Assembly: GCF_040869045.1 (NCBI RefSeq)
Contig: NC_090324.1
Span: 52,977,346 to 53,041,345 of the forward strand
DNA length: 64,000 nucleotides
Source: Eurosta solidaginis
Taxonomy: Eukaryota; Arthropoda; Insecta; Diptera; Tephritidae
Direction of reading: 5' to 3'
The translations under genes were made by a program, and so were the position numbers. The notes beneath the pieces are model-generated. The model made no database searches, was not told the DNA's origin, and saw only the letters and a program-made list of their open reading frames with translations. Shown one piece after another: positions 22,333 to 32,678 of this stretch (the first letter of the stretch is position 1; the number at the start of each line of letters is the position of its first letter).

Positions 22333-24395
22333 TAGAGATATACGCCGCCGCCGATTTTGGTCGTTTTTCGCAAGCCGCCGCCGAATGTCAAAAATATCGG
22401 CGCATCGGCGCGGCGTCCGCCGCGTTACTATATTTTCTACTCGTTTAAGACTGTTTAGGTCATTTATTGTTCATGTCGAAAATTGGTCGGATATGGTCGA
22501 AAGTGATATCAACGGATGCGCATCACTGCCAGTTATAAGAAACTAATTGCGAAATTTAACTCTTTATAACTATTCAAAAGTTATTTAAAATAACAGGCGC
22601 TTTCGATGCCAGCTTAACACGGACTTTGCATCACCTAATTCAGCAAGTTATTAAAACAAAACACTAAAAGCAAGTTATATAATAAATTTATATGCTCACT
22701 TTGCATTTTTGAAAAAATTAATAATGAACAATTAATTCAAATAAAATGACCCAAGGCGAACATGTTTTTAAATTGTCCTCAAGAATAAGCGAAATCAGTG
22801 ATGCAAAATCCTTTGGTAGGTTCTAGAGGCATAAACACTCCTTTGAAATTATTCTTACCTCATACTTAAGTTGAGGATATATGTACTTATGAGAAGGGTT
22901 TGAAAAATCACAAAGTCTTGCATTCAAACATCTGTTGTTTATTTGCGAAACTATACAATAGCGTCTGAAATGTTAATTTTGATTTTCACACTTCATCCTT
23001 CAACACCCAAGTCTCCCGGTTTGACATTTCCTAAAGTTGGCGGCCCTATCCAAAACTAGTCCCTTGGAGTGAATCACATTGATTATAGCCTATCAACCAA
23101 GTTTAAATATCACCTACACGTTATGGCTCCTTTTACAAATGTGAATACGTAGGCACATATATCTACCAGGTGAGGCTTTGTCCTTCGCAAGAACACTCAA
23201 AGTGGTGAAGCAAAAGCTTTCCCAAGACAGTGGAACTAATCACCGTGTGTGATACTACCCTAACGTAGTGGACAGTCGAACTTGTCTGAAAACTGAAGCT
23301 ACGCGGTCATCCATAATGAGCTCCTATTCCGTAAGGCCGGAAAACAGTAGTTAACAACTTTCAACTTAAAATCCGTCGTCTTTCATTCTAAATTTAATTT
23401 AACGAAGACTATTGAAATCAATGTTGTGAACACAAACGTCTGCAATCTTTGGTCTACATTTTAAAAATTTTATCCACGGTCCTTGTAAAATTTTAATTAT
23501 GTAGATGCGCCGAGGATTATACGATTTTCACCCATGTCGCAATGACATCCACTTAGACTGCTTATGATTTCGAGGGCGGCATCCTTGGCCGAATAGTCAC
23601 TCCCTAACGTTTCAAGGTGTTTCTCTGGTGTACCTCTGCGGCATAGCGCGACAAAAGCATCCGTTGGAAAGTCTTCGGAGCTACACCTAGAGATTCTAAG
23701 AAAGTGACGTCGACGAAGGTATGAGTTCGAAGCCGCAGTCCTATAGCTTTTGTACTGGCATATGGTGTGAGGCTCAGGAGGCGTGGTAGCGACTGGTGGT
23801 GGGATTCCTACTGTTCGCACATCGGGAATTGTAGCTCTTAAAAACAGCCGAAAAAACTGGAGGCGCCCTGTGCCACGAGAGACATGAGTATTAATAGACC
23901 ATTAATAGCAACCCTAAGTCGCCTTTATACGTGACCGCCAAGGAGCGACAAATGACATAAAGAAATTGTGTTCGCGACGATTATTAAGAGTTAACCCTAG
24001 GTGAAACTACTCTTTGCACGAAATATACAGGCAAAATTATTTTATGTATCTCTATTTCTTTTCAGCAGACGCGGCAGTACCTATTCCAAAGACCGGGGTT
24101 AGGTTCGAAGCCTCTCTGGAGCAGGCAAACGAGGGACAATCCTTTCGCAAGGAGCTACTCCTGAAAATGTTTGAACGGTCTGCGAGATTTTGATGCAAAA
24201 CCCCCGGATCTTTCCGAAATGGCCAACACGTTGATTTCCTTAAATACATATAAACAAAACCTTTCCTAAATTTTATTTTTTTAAATAGAAAAATCAAGCT
24301 TTTAAAGTAAGAACACCGGCGGCGGCGGCGTAGGCACTACGTAGAGACTACACCGCCGCCGCCGCCGCCGATAAAGTGATCGGCGTAAACTTCTA
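22333..24395. mobile_element. hAT-type DNA transposon, non-autonomous
   Basis: A 2063-bp insertion in the E2 LTR, flanked by an 8-bp target duplication ATACCTAC (22325-22332 and 24396-24403); the 3' LTR of E2 has a single ATACCTAC at the matching site (near 43979-43986). Terminal inverted repeats TAGAGATATACGCCG and TAGAAGTTTACGCCG match at 12 of 15 bases and fit the hAT start pattern (YARNG). Both subterminal regions are rich in CGCCG/CGG words. No transposase domain is recognisable; minus-strand frames at 23497-23820 (107 codons) and 24052-24297 (81 codons) match nothing I know. Confidence 0.8.
24314..24371. repeat. (CGG)n/(CCG)n hairpin in the hAT end
   Basis: CGGCGGCGGCGGCGTAG and CTACACCGCCGCCGCCGCCG are inverted to each other around a short centre that itself contains TACGTA. 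It could form a GC-rich hairpin of about 17 base pairs in otherwise AT-rich DNA. Confidence 0.75.
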
Positions 24396-24788
24396 ATACC
24401 TACACAAATTTGCATACCAATGTCGACTCGAACAGCTTATCCCATATTTGCCCATAAGCGCAATAACAATTATCATAGGGCATTTGGAAATGCGTTAAAG
24501 AAAAAGGAAAAAAGAAACCATAAATTTGTTTGTTTACAATTTGCTTCTGAATGCGATCACACCAAACTGCGGTTAGCTAAATTTTCTGAGCTCCTAGCAT
24601 TAGAGACACTATTGGATTGCCTATACTAGATACATAGCTACCTAATTATTCTCACCTATCAAAACGGGTGCCATTGTATCTAAACGGCTTTGGCGCATAT
24701 TCGCCAAGTAAAGAATGTAGTAAACGTAAATATAAATATTTTTTCTGATTGAATATAAATAAATATGTGAAGTGAATTTATAACATAT

Positions 24789-25558
24789 TGTAACGAATTT
24801 GCTTGCAAATCCTCTTATTTGCAATCCTCTGCTAAGTTCGTATCGCTAAACTGTTGAATAAATAACTCCAATATTGAATAATGGAAAAATGGCCTTTATT
24901 AAAGTACTTCACAATAACACTTATACTTTGCTACTCGCTGGCTTAATAACCAAACTGATTGATAACTCAAATTAAACTCTACTATTGGCCGCCAGATCGC
25001 GTGCTTAATCAATAACTGATTGATTGCTCAACTCAAACTGAATTACTTCTTACTCGCTGGCGCCGCTTTTATAGTTTACGCTGCATACTTCTAGGCTCTT
25101 CGATTTCCAGAACTTACTAGTTATTTCGGCTACAAAATCGCCAGCGACAACTACGTGCACAAATTATTGCTCACTCTTGTGACAACTCAGATAAGGTATA
25201 TGCATGTGTTTGTAGTTTACAGTCTCCCGCACACACATAAGCGTATAAGTAAATTCATCGGTGTGTGACATCTCATCTCTTGCTGCCTTGTATGTAAATG
25301 TTGCTCGTCGGAATGTGTAAATATGTGTAGACGCAATTATTTATTCGTTTAAGTAGATACATAAAGATTGAATTATTGATGTGAATGTTTGTAGTTTGCG
25401 CACATAGGCATATAAGTAAATGCATCTGTGTGTGGCATCTCTCTGGACTGCCTTATATATGTGTATACTTGATTTAATTATTAACGTAAATACTGCTTGG
25501 CATGGCCTTAGCATCGCCTTAGTGATGGGATAATTTAGTGATGCTAATATCCGTGACA
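24789..25558 (-). repeat. E3 3' LTR
   Basis: 770 bp, TGTAACG...CCGTGACA on the + strand. Minus-strand TATA box TATAAAAG at 25066-25073. Confidence 0.95.
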
Positions 25559-25571
25559 CTGCCCTCCACCT
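25559..25571 (-). promoter_or_regulatory. Polypurine tract of E3
   Basis: AGGTGGAGGGCAG on the minus strand, directly next to the 3' LTR and overlapping the natural pol stop at 25570-25572. Confidence 0.85.
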
Positions 25572-25722
25572 AAGTCTGATCGTCCCGATCAGACAAATCT
25601 CTCGATCTAAACGTTGCTAGCCTTTCCAAATGGACCACCTTCATTTTGGTTCGTGGTTTACCGATGGTTTGTATGCGGTACACTACATCGTTGATCCGTT
25701 TTACAACTTTGTATGGGCCTTC
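25570..25722 (-). pseudogene. E3 integrase C-terminal tail after a premature stop
   Basis: About 50 codons in the same frame as the integrase segment continue after the TAG at 25723-25725 to a second stop at 25570-25572, next to the polypurine tract. It contains the glycine-proline module and a basic end expected for the integrase C-terminus. The upstream stop sits where a Trp is usual, so TGG to TAG is likely. Confidence 0.7.
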
Positions 25723-26577
25723 CTAATTACACTGCAATTTCGGGGACAAACCTTTTTTACGTTGTGGGTTGTATAACAGCACCAAATCTCCTTCCTGAAA
25801 ACCTTCTGAATTAATTGCTTTATCATATCTGGCTTTCATCTTGTCACTCATAATCTTTGTTCGTTGCCTTATCAGATCATGTATTTCTCTTAGCTCTTCT
25901 TCCAAATCACTAGTGGATTTCCTGACATTTCTCTCCGCATTGGCATCTATCCCAAACTTCAAATCAGCTGGCAGTCTAAGGTCATTGCCAAAAATTACTT
26001 TTGCAGGGGTTTGGCCCGTTGTCTCATGCACTGCTGATCGGTAAGCCATCAAGAATAATGGTATGCGGGTATCCCATTCTTTATGGTACTTGTCCACTAC
26101 TTTCCTTAAGTGCTCCTCCAATGTTCTATTGAATCGTTCTACCATACCATCGGATTGAGGATGCAATGCAGTTGTCCGTGTTTTTCGAATGCCCAATGAC
26201 TTACACATTTCCTGGAACACAGCTGATTCGAAATTCCTGCCTTGGTCAGAATGTAACTCCATTGGTACACCATACCTTGCAACCCAATTGTTTATAAAAA
26301 CTTCTGCTACCGTTTCCGCTTCTTGATTTGGGATTGGGTATACCTCTGGCCATTTGCTGAAATAATCCATAACTACCAGTACATATTTGTTTCCGCCGTT
26401 GCTAGTAGGAAATGGACCGGCGACATCCATAGCGATCCTTTCAAATGGCGCACCTGAGTTATATTGCTTCATCTGGCCATGACTTCGTGTTCTGGGCCCT
26501 TTCGCTCTGCTGCAAACCTCGCAGTTCGCAATCCAATCAGTGACCGACTGACGGCAACCAACCCAATAAATCTCTGT
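25723..26577 (-). pseudogene. E3 integrase
   Basis: Integrase catalytic core with D in RIAMDVAGPFP, D in LHSDQGRNF and E in DGMVERFNRTL, followed by the linker and the QEGDLVLLYNPQRKKGL segment. The Cys pair of the zinc module (CEVC) lies in this frame upstream of 26472, down from about 26577, where one base appears to have been lost relative to the upstream pol frame. The integrase itself is otherwise intact up to TAG 25723-25725. Confidence 0.85.
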
Positions 26578-29057
26578 TTAATCTTCTCGAGCGTCTTCGT
26601 GATTCCAAGATGACCTCCGCTTGGACCATTATGCAGCTCGCTGAGCACATCAGGAATCCTCTTTCTGGGAACAACTATCAGTTTATTCTTGTATTTACCA
26701 TCCTCACTCTCCCATACTCGATGAAGGCAACCGGATATCAATTCCAAACTGTTCCACTGTGCCCAATATGACTTCGCAATGGGACTCTCTGCTGACATCT
26801 CTTCTCTGTTTGGTCTTTCATTTCGTTCGAGCCCTTGCATAACACGTGACAGATCTGCATCTTCTAGCTGGCACTTTCTTAGCTGTTCCTTGTCCCATTC
26901 ATCTGTACATGTTATAGTCATTAGCCGGACATCTATAATGTCTTCTTTAGCCTCGGCTTTTGAACAGTGCTTGCATTCCAAACTACATGGTCTTCGTGAC
27001 ATTGCATCGGCATTTCCATGAGTACTACCTTTTCGATGCTCAATGGAAAAGTCATAGCTTTGTAGTCGCTCGATCCACCGTGCCAATTGTCCTTCTGGAT
27101 TACGGAACTGCAGTAGCCATTTTAAAGCTGCGTGATCTGTCCTGACACGGAATCGCTGGCCGTAGAGGTATTTGTGAAAATGTTTAACGCACTCTACCAA
27201 TGCCAACAGCTCTCTCCGCGTAACGCAGTAGTTCCTCTCTGGTTTTCCAATCGAACGGCTGTAATATGCAACTACCTTCTCCTGTCCATCGACCAGTTGT
27301 GATAAAACGCCTCCTATAGCATATCCACTCGCATCTGTATCTAGAATAAATGTTGCTCCTGGAATCGGATATGCTAACATTGGGGCAGTGCACAAACGCT
27401 CCTTCAATGTTTGGAAAGCCACTTCTTGCTCCTTCTTCCATTCAAAAGCTTTATTTTTTCTTGTAAGCTCATGGAGGCTATGGGCTACGCTGGAAAAATT
27501 TTGTACAAATCGGCGGTAATATGTGCACAGCCCAAGGAAACTTCTTAATTCATGTAGGTTCTGTGGTCTTGGCCAATCCTTTACAGCCTCTATCTTTTCG
27601 TTCGCAGTGCAGATGCCCTCTGTCGTTACCTTGTGACCCAAATAATTTACTTCCTTTTTAAACAGCGCACACTTTTTGGGACTTAACTTCAGACCAGCGC
27701 CAGCTATTCTTTGGAAAACTTCCTCCAAGTTCTTAAGATGTTCATCGAAATTCTTGCCCAATACGATGATGTCGTCCAGGTACACCAAGCATGTTTTCCA
27801 ATGTAGTCCTTTCAATACCTGATCCATGAGTCTCTCGAAAGTAGCTGGTGCATTACATAGTCCAAAGGGCATTACTGTAAATTGCCAAAGACCATCTCCG
27901 ACGCTGAAGGCTGTTTTCTCTTTGTCTTCCTCATTTACCTCCACTTGCCAGTAGCCGCTTTTCAAGTCCAGTGTGGAAAACCATTTCGTACCAGAGAGCG
28001 AGTCCAGAGTGTCGTCAATTCTTGGCAATGGGTAGCTATCCTTTTTCGTAACGTCATTCAACTTCCGGTAGTCCACGCAAAACCTCATTTTTCCATCCTT
28101 CTTCTTTACAAGTACTACCGGTGAGCTCCAGGGACTAGCTGATGGTTCGATGACGCCGCTGTCGCTCATTTCTTGTATAATTTGACTCTCAATTTGCCGC
28201 TTCGCCAGTGGAACACTACGTGGAGCTTGACGGATCGGCCTCGCATCTCCAGTGTCAATTTGATGTTTCACAACGTTGGTGCGGCCTGGTTTAGAACCAT
28301 CCTGGTCAAATATGTTCGCGTACTTTAGGAGCAGTTGTTTTGCCTTACTCTGATATGCTTCCTCTAGCCCCTGCGTCCATGCCGTGATGTCATTTGAAAG
28401 ATTAGTATTACTAGCTGAAACGTGTTCCTGGAGCTGTTCACAGTTAATAACTACTTCAGCCTCTTGGCATCTTCCCAAAATAGCTCCTTTAGTTAGTTTG
28501 AGTGGTGAATTGAACTCATTGAGTACTCTTACTGGAACACATCCATCTTGTTTTGTCATAGCCAGGGTTTTTCCTACAAGTATGTTCAGTGCTGATTTGT
28601 TTGCTGCTTCGACAACCCACAATTTGTTTGTCCCACAATCTCCATCAACCTTTGCCCAGATGACTGCTTCGGATTTTGGTGGTATTCGCTGACTCTCTTC
28701 CACCAGCACTCGTTTACTGCTGTAGCCTCTCTCGTAGCCGAAATTAAGTGGTACATCCATGTTCTTATATCGCATCGTCTTGCTTTGCATGTCGATCTTG
28801 ATGCCCTGGTCGATTAAGAAGTCCACTCCAATTATGATTTCATCAACAATCTCTGCCACTATAAAATTGTGTACTACCGTGACGTTCCCAATTGCGACTT
28901 CACATGATACTTTTCCTAGAACCGTGCTGTCTTCTCCAGTGGCTGTACGCAATCTTGCTCCATGCAATGGTGTTATCTTCTTGTTGACTAAATCCGCTCG
29001 AATGATGGAATGAGATGCACCCGTATCTACAGTCAGTAAACGTTCCTTTCCATCCAC
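26469..29057 (-). CDS. E3 pol: protease, reverse transcriptase, RNase H
   Basis: 862 codons. Protease active site LTVDTGASHSII is near the start; the frame is open upstream of 29057 into the gag end, and 29057 is a GTG, so translation is by -1 frameshift from gag and not from an own ATG. The RT has LDLKSGYWQV, MPFGLCNAP and YLDD (27771-27782); RNase H has LDTDASGYAIGGVLS, TRRELLAL and RTDHAALKWLL. The integrase zinc module begins with HNGPSGGH before the frameshift at about 26577, after which the frame ends in out-of-phase residues. Confidence 0.92.
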   Translation of the reverse strand: MDGKERLLTVDTGASHSIIRADLVNKKITPLHGARLRTATGEDSTVLGKVSCEVAIGNVTVVHNFIVAEIVDEIIIGVDFLIDQGIKIDMQSKTMRYKNMDVPLNFGYERGYSSKRVLVEESQRIPPKSEAVIWAKVDGDCGTNKLWVVEAANKSALNILVGKTLAMTKQDGCVPVRVLNEFNSPLKLTKGAILGRCQEAEVVINCEQLQEHVSASNTNLSNDITAWTQGLEEAYQSKAKQLLLKYANIFDQDGSKPGRTNVVKHQIDTGDARPIRQAPRSVPLAKRQIESQIIQEMSDSGVIEPSASPWSSPVVLVKKKDGKMRFCVDYRKLNDVTKKDSYPLPRIDDTLDSLSGTKWFSTLDLKSGYWQVEVNEEDKEKTAFSVGDGLWQFTVMPFGLCNAPATFERLMDQVLKGLHWKTCLVYLDDIIVLGKNFDEHLKNLEEVFQRIAGAGLKLSPKKCALFKKEVNYLGHKVTTEGICTANEKIEAVKDWPRPQNLHELRSFLGLCTYYRRFVQNFSSVAHSLHELTRKNKAFEWKKEQEVAFQTLKERLCTAPMLAYPIPGATFILDTDASGYAIGGVLSQLVDGQEKVVAYYSRSIGKPERNYCVTRRELLALVECVKHFHKYLYGQRFRVRTDHAALKWLLQFRNPEGQLARWIERLQSYDFSIEHRKGSTHGNADAMSRRPCSLECKHCSKAEAKEDIIDVRLMTITCTDEWDKEQLRKCQLEDADLSRVMQGLERNERPNREEMSAESPIAKSYWAQWNSLELISGCLHRVWESEDGKYKNKLIVVPRKRIPDVLSELHNGPSGGHLGITKTLEKIKQRFIGLVAVSRSLIGLRTARFAAERKGPEHEVMAR

Positions 29058-29164
29058 ATGTCCTCCGACAGTAAGATTGTTTGACCTTCTTCCAATTTGT
29101 GAGATAGAGATTATGGGGCATTCAATTGAGGGAGCCAGCTGTCGCCCCTTGCGGCTGACTCGCT

Positions 29165-30544
29165 TTAGTTTAACGATTGAGTGGACTTGGAGATTTGCTC
29201 ATCTCCTTCAGCTCTGCGTTTACGGCCACCCACATTGTTGGAGCTATTGGGACCGGTGCTGCAATGTCGTGCAATATGACCTGGGTTGCCGCACTTGAAA
29301 CATTTAATAACTCCGGCATTTTTCTGTTGTGATCCCTTCAGTGCTTCCAAAATTGTGTCTATCCATTCTGGCCTTTCTACTTCTACACGATGAGCCTTAT
29401 ATGCTGGTTTACTTAATAGGGAGGCAGTTTCCTGAGTCAATGTATGTGATACCGTTTCAGAAAATGTCAGTTTTGGGTTCGCGTATGTAGCTCGCTTCGT
29501 TTCCACATCTCGTATGCCATTTATAAAGCTCTGAATCTTCACTCTTTCCGTGTATTCCACGGGTGCATCCGCATTTGCAAGATGAGCCAATCTTTCAATG
29601 TCAGAAGCAAACTCCTGCAAGGTCTCGTTAGCTTTTTGGTAGCGGTTTTGCAATTCTATTTGAAATATCTGTTTCCTGTGTTCGCTTCCGTATCGCCGTT
29701 CTACAGCAGCCATCAATGCGTCATAACTGTTCCGTTCGTATTCTGGAATAGTCTGTAAGATTTCGGCAGCTGGTCCTTTCAATGCTACGAAGAGTGCGGC
29801 AACTTTATCTTCCACATTCCAGTTGTTCACTGCTGCGGTCTTCTCAAATTGTAGCTTAAAGACCTGGAAAGGAACAGAACCGTCAAAGGATGGTGTTTTT
29901 ACCTTTGAATTACTTGCTGAAACTGCTGGACGATTTAATTGTAACTGCTCCATACGACCCTTTAAATCATCGACTTCTGCCTGAAATTGAGCGATTTTTG
30001 CATCCTGCGCTTCCAGCTTTGATGTTACCCTTGCTTCCTGTGCTTCTAACTGTGAAGACATTTGTGCCACCTGCAATGATAAGCGCTCCTCTTGTTCTTC
30101 CATCTTTGATGTTATGCGTGTCTCCTGCGATTCCAGTTGGGATGCCATATATGTCTTCTGTTCTTCCAATTGTGTCTCCATCTTTGATGTAATCTGCGCC
30201 GACATTTCTGCCATACGCGTTTCTTGTGCTTCAATTTTCGATGTTATTCGTGTCTCTTGGGATTCCATCTGTGATGACATTGTCGATGTTTGAGCAGATA
30301 TTGCAGCCAAAATCATGTTCAAGTCTGTGCTCGTAACTGTCTGCGATGTTTCGTTTTTCTCTTCAATTTTTGTTACTTCCTCGCCATCAAGATGAAAGTC
30401 GTACTCTTCCACATCAATTCCTTCCGCTTCCATTGCCTCTCGTAGCCGTGCCTGAAGTTCAAGTTTAACGCCGCTTGTATTCAATCCACGGCTCTCCAAC
30501 TCCTTCTTTAGTTGCTGGATCTTCAATTCACTGAACTTTGCCAT
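29165..30544 (-). CDS. E3 Gag with SAP domain and hendecad coiled coil
   Basis: 459 residues from ATG 30544, 30 bases after the primer site. Residues 4-38 (FSELKIQQLKKELESRGLNT and following SGVKLELQARL) fit a SAP motif, a helix-turn-helix known to bind AT-rich scaffold DNA. Residues 85-205 form a coiled coil with paired 11-residue repeats such as SQLESQETRIT and SKMEEQEERLS. Residues 210-400 are the capsid-like Gag domain; the CCHC knuckle CFKCGNPGHIARHC is at 415-428, followed by a basic patch GRKRRAEG. The frame is undamaged. Confidence 0.9.
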   Translation of the reverse strand: MAKFSELKIQQLKKELESRGLNTSGVKLELQARLREAMEAEGIDVEEYDFHLDGEEVTKIEEKNETSQTVTSTDLNMILAAISAQTSTMSSQMESQETRITSKIEAQETRMAEMSAQITSKMETQLEEQKTYMASQLESQETRITSKMEEQEERLSLQVAQMSSQLEAQEARVTSKLEAQDAKIAQFQAEVDDLKGRMEQLQLNRPAVSASNSKVKTPSFDGSVPFQVFKLQFEKTAAVNNWNVEDKVAALFVALKGPAAEILQTIPEYERNSYDALMAAVERRYGSEHRKQIFQIELQNRYQKANETLQEFASDIERLAHLANADAPVEYTERVKIQSFINGIRDVETKRATYANPKLTFSETVSHTLTQETASLLSKPAYKAHRVEVERPEWIDTILEALKGSQQKNAGVIKCFKCGNPGHIARHCSTGPNSSNNVGGRKRRAEGDEQISKSTQSLN

Positions 30545-30575
30545 GTCGTTGTTGTCCTCTGGAATTTATTCAACA

Positions 30576-30593
30576 ATCCCACTTCTGACACCA
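30576..30593 (-). promoter_or_regulatory. E3 primer-binding site, tRNA-Leu
   Basis: TGGTGTCAGAAGTGGGAT on the minus strand, 2 bases inside the 5' LTR. From memory of fly tRNAs it is complementary to the 3' end of a leucine tRNA (...ATCCCACTTCTGACACCA). Confidence 0.85.
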
Positions 30594-30595
30594 AT

Positions 30596-31365
30596 TGTAA
30601 CGAATTTGCTTGCAAATCCTCTTATTTGCAATCCTCTGCTAAGTTCGTATCGCTAAACTGTTGAATAAATAACTCCAATATTGAATAATGGAAAAATGGC
30701 CTTTATTAAAGTACTTCACAATAACACTTATACTTTGCTACTCGCTGGCTTAATAACCAAACTGATTGATAACTCAAATTAAACTCTACTATTGGCCGCC
30801 AGATCGCGTGCTTAATCAATAACTGATTGATTGCTCAACTCAAACTGAATTACTTCTTACTCGCTGGCGCCGCTTTTATAGTTTACGCTGCATACTTCTA
30901 GGCTCTTCGATTTCCAGAACTTACTAGTTGTTTCGGCTACAAAATCGCCAGCCACAACTACGTGCACAAATTATTGCTCACTCTTGTGACAACTCAGATA
31001 AGGTATATGCATGTGTTTGTAGTTTACAGTCTCCCGCACACACATAAGCGTATAAGTAAATTCATCGGTGTGTGACATCTCATCTCTTGCTGCCTTGTAT
31101 GTAAATGTTGCTCGTCGGAATGTGTACATATGTGTAGACGCAATTATTTATTCGTTTAAGTAGATACATAAAGATTGAATTATTGATGTGAATGTTTGTA
31201 GTTTGCGCACATAGGCATATAAGTAAATGCATCTGTGTGTGACATCTCTCTGGGCTGCCTTATATATGTGTATACTTGAGTTAATTATTAACGTAAATAC
31301 TGCTTGGCATGGCCTTAGCATCGCCTTAGTGATGGGATAATTTAGTGATGCTAATATCCGTGACA
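30596..31365 (-). repeat. E3 5' LTR
   Basis: 770 bp, same ends as the other copy. Minus-strand TATA box at 30873-30880. Six substitutions against 24789-25558 by eye. Confidence 0.95.
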
Positions 31366-31846
31366 ATATAATTATCTGTTAAGTGAATTTTCCTGGAGGC
31401 ATATGATGGCATAGGGAGGTAGGGAACTTTACATTCTTTAGGGATCTTCAACAAATGCAGGTGTTAAGAAGATCCATGGATGGGTAGGGTATAGAAAGCG
31501 CAGGTCGAATATCACCTTAGACCTTGCTGAATCCATCAGTACGATTAACAGTAGGGTGTCCCTTTTTTTCTTGGCAATATTTAGTTTCCGCCCATGTTAC
31601 CATACCTAATTTCCCAGTTTGTTTTGATTTTTATTCTCCATTCAGGAATCCTATAAAATTAAATTTATGTGAATGCAGTTAAGGTATGGCCAAACCCATC
31701 CCCCGCCGAAAGAGCTAAGGCACCAGAGGATTCCGCCGGCCGCGACCCTTTAACTGTCCATAGGTTAATGATTCGTTCCTCATGTCGTCACCTAGGAACC
31801 ACCTATGAATTCACCCACCTCTGTAGTGGACTGTTACATACATTTT

Positions 31847-31864
31847 TGGCGCCCAACGTGGGGC
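31847..31864 (+). promoter_or_regulatory. E2 primer-binding site, tRNA-Lys(CUU)
   Basis: TGGCGCCCAACGTGGGGC, an 18-base complement of the 3' end of animal lysine tRNA (CUU) as I know it. It lies 8 bases after the LTR end as drawn here. Lysine priming is reported for Osvaldo and Ulysses. Confidence 0.85.
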
Positions 31865-32678
31865 CAACTGACGTGTGGTGATAACAAAATTAGCACTGCT
31901 TTGCGGCGTCTGCGTTGCTTGGAACGCAGCGGTACATATTCGGTACACCCACTTAGTGAAAAAACTTTCCAAGTACATTCTACATAGTTAGTTGTCGCAC
32001 ATATCCGATTTGTGCTGAGAAGCTTTAATATAGTTTGGAAGTGTGTCATCCCTTCTGACGAAGTTAGATCGGTTTAAGTCTACTTCCGCAGAGCTTGATG
32101 CTGCAGAGGGAGTTAAGCGGCATACGATGCTGGTTATTCTGATTGGATACCAAGCCGAGAAGCAGGTTTAGCTGCACTAGGACTCAATCGAATCCGAGTT
32201 AAGTTAGTACTTTCCATCCACTGTCTCTAGATTAGTTCTCACACAAGCACAGCTCATTTGTCTTGGGATAAATCATAAATTTTTTAGGTCAACTAGTAAA
32301 TACTATTGTACACATTTCCAGAATATTGCGTATTCGGCTCTGCACGGATCCAAGTACTGAATGCCCCTACATTATACTTTTACTAAAATACTTGATGAAA
32401 CCAAGTATTGCACCGGATTGTTAGAGATCGTTTCTGCCAGATCTCTGGCCGATTTATTGTCTGCAACGCGATCGTATGCTGCGTTGGCGTGTACAAACCG
32501 AATAATTTGAATCGGAGCACGGCAGTAAGCACATTTAGCATCCGTTTTCTTTTTATTAACTTACAAAAACTTAGTGCACCCTATAAATCACATCGTATTG
32601 ATAGTTTTACCTATTTTTTATGTCATCAGCCTATGCCAAAGCCAGGAAAATAAATTTTGTTTCTTCTATTGAAGTTAT
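31865..32678 (+). other. Leader of E2
   Basis: About 815 bp between primer site and RING-Gag with no conserved frame. Presumably the packaging and splicing region of the genomic RNA. Confidence 0.6.

Larger units (their letters stand above)
24789..31365 (-). mobile_element. E3: complete Ty3/Gypsy element with SAP-domain Gag
   Basis: Two 770-bp LTRs (24789-25558, 30596-31365) differ at only 6 positions by eye. Target duplication ATAT (24785-24788, 31366-31369); the unoccupied site is at about 44385-44395 in the E2 3' LTR. Minus strand: leucine-tRNA primer site, gag with CCHC knuckle, pol in the -1 frame, polypurine tract. Only two coding lesions were seen, both in pol. This is a young insertion. 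Confidence 0.95.
20770..31838 (+). repeat. E2 5' LTR, split by a hAT and by E3
   Basis: Begins TGTAATGGTCGG. Compared with the 3' LTR it carries about 95 extra bases near 21905-22020 and lacks about 20 near 20835. The TATA box at 20987 puts U3 at only about 240 bp, leaving a transcribed R-U5 of over 2 kb. Short frames such as 21153-21377 are not conserved between the LTRs and are not genes. Confidence 0.85.

Noticed and set aside
31847..31864. A tRNA gene
   Set aside because: Only the 18-base complement of a tRNA 3' end is present, no cloverleaf; it is a primer-binding site. The same holds at 30576, 38478 and 60513.
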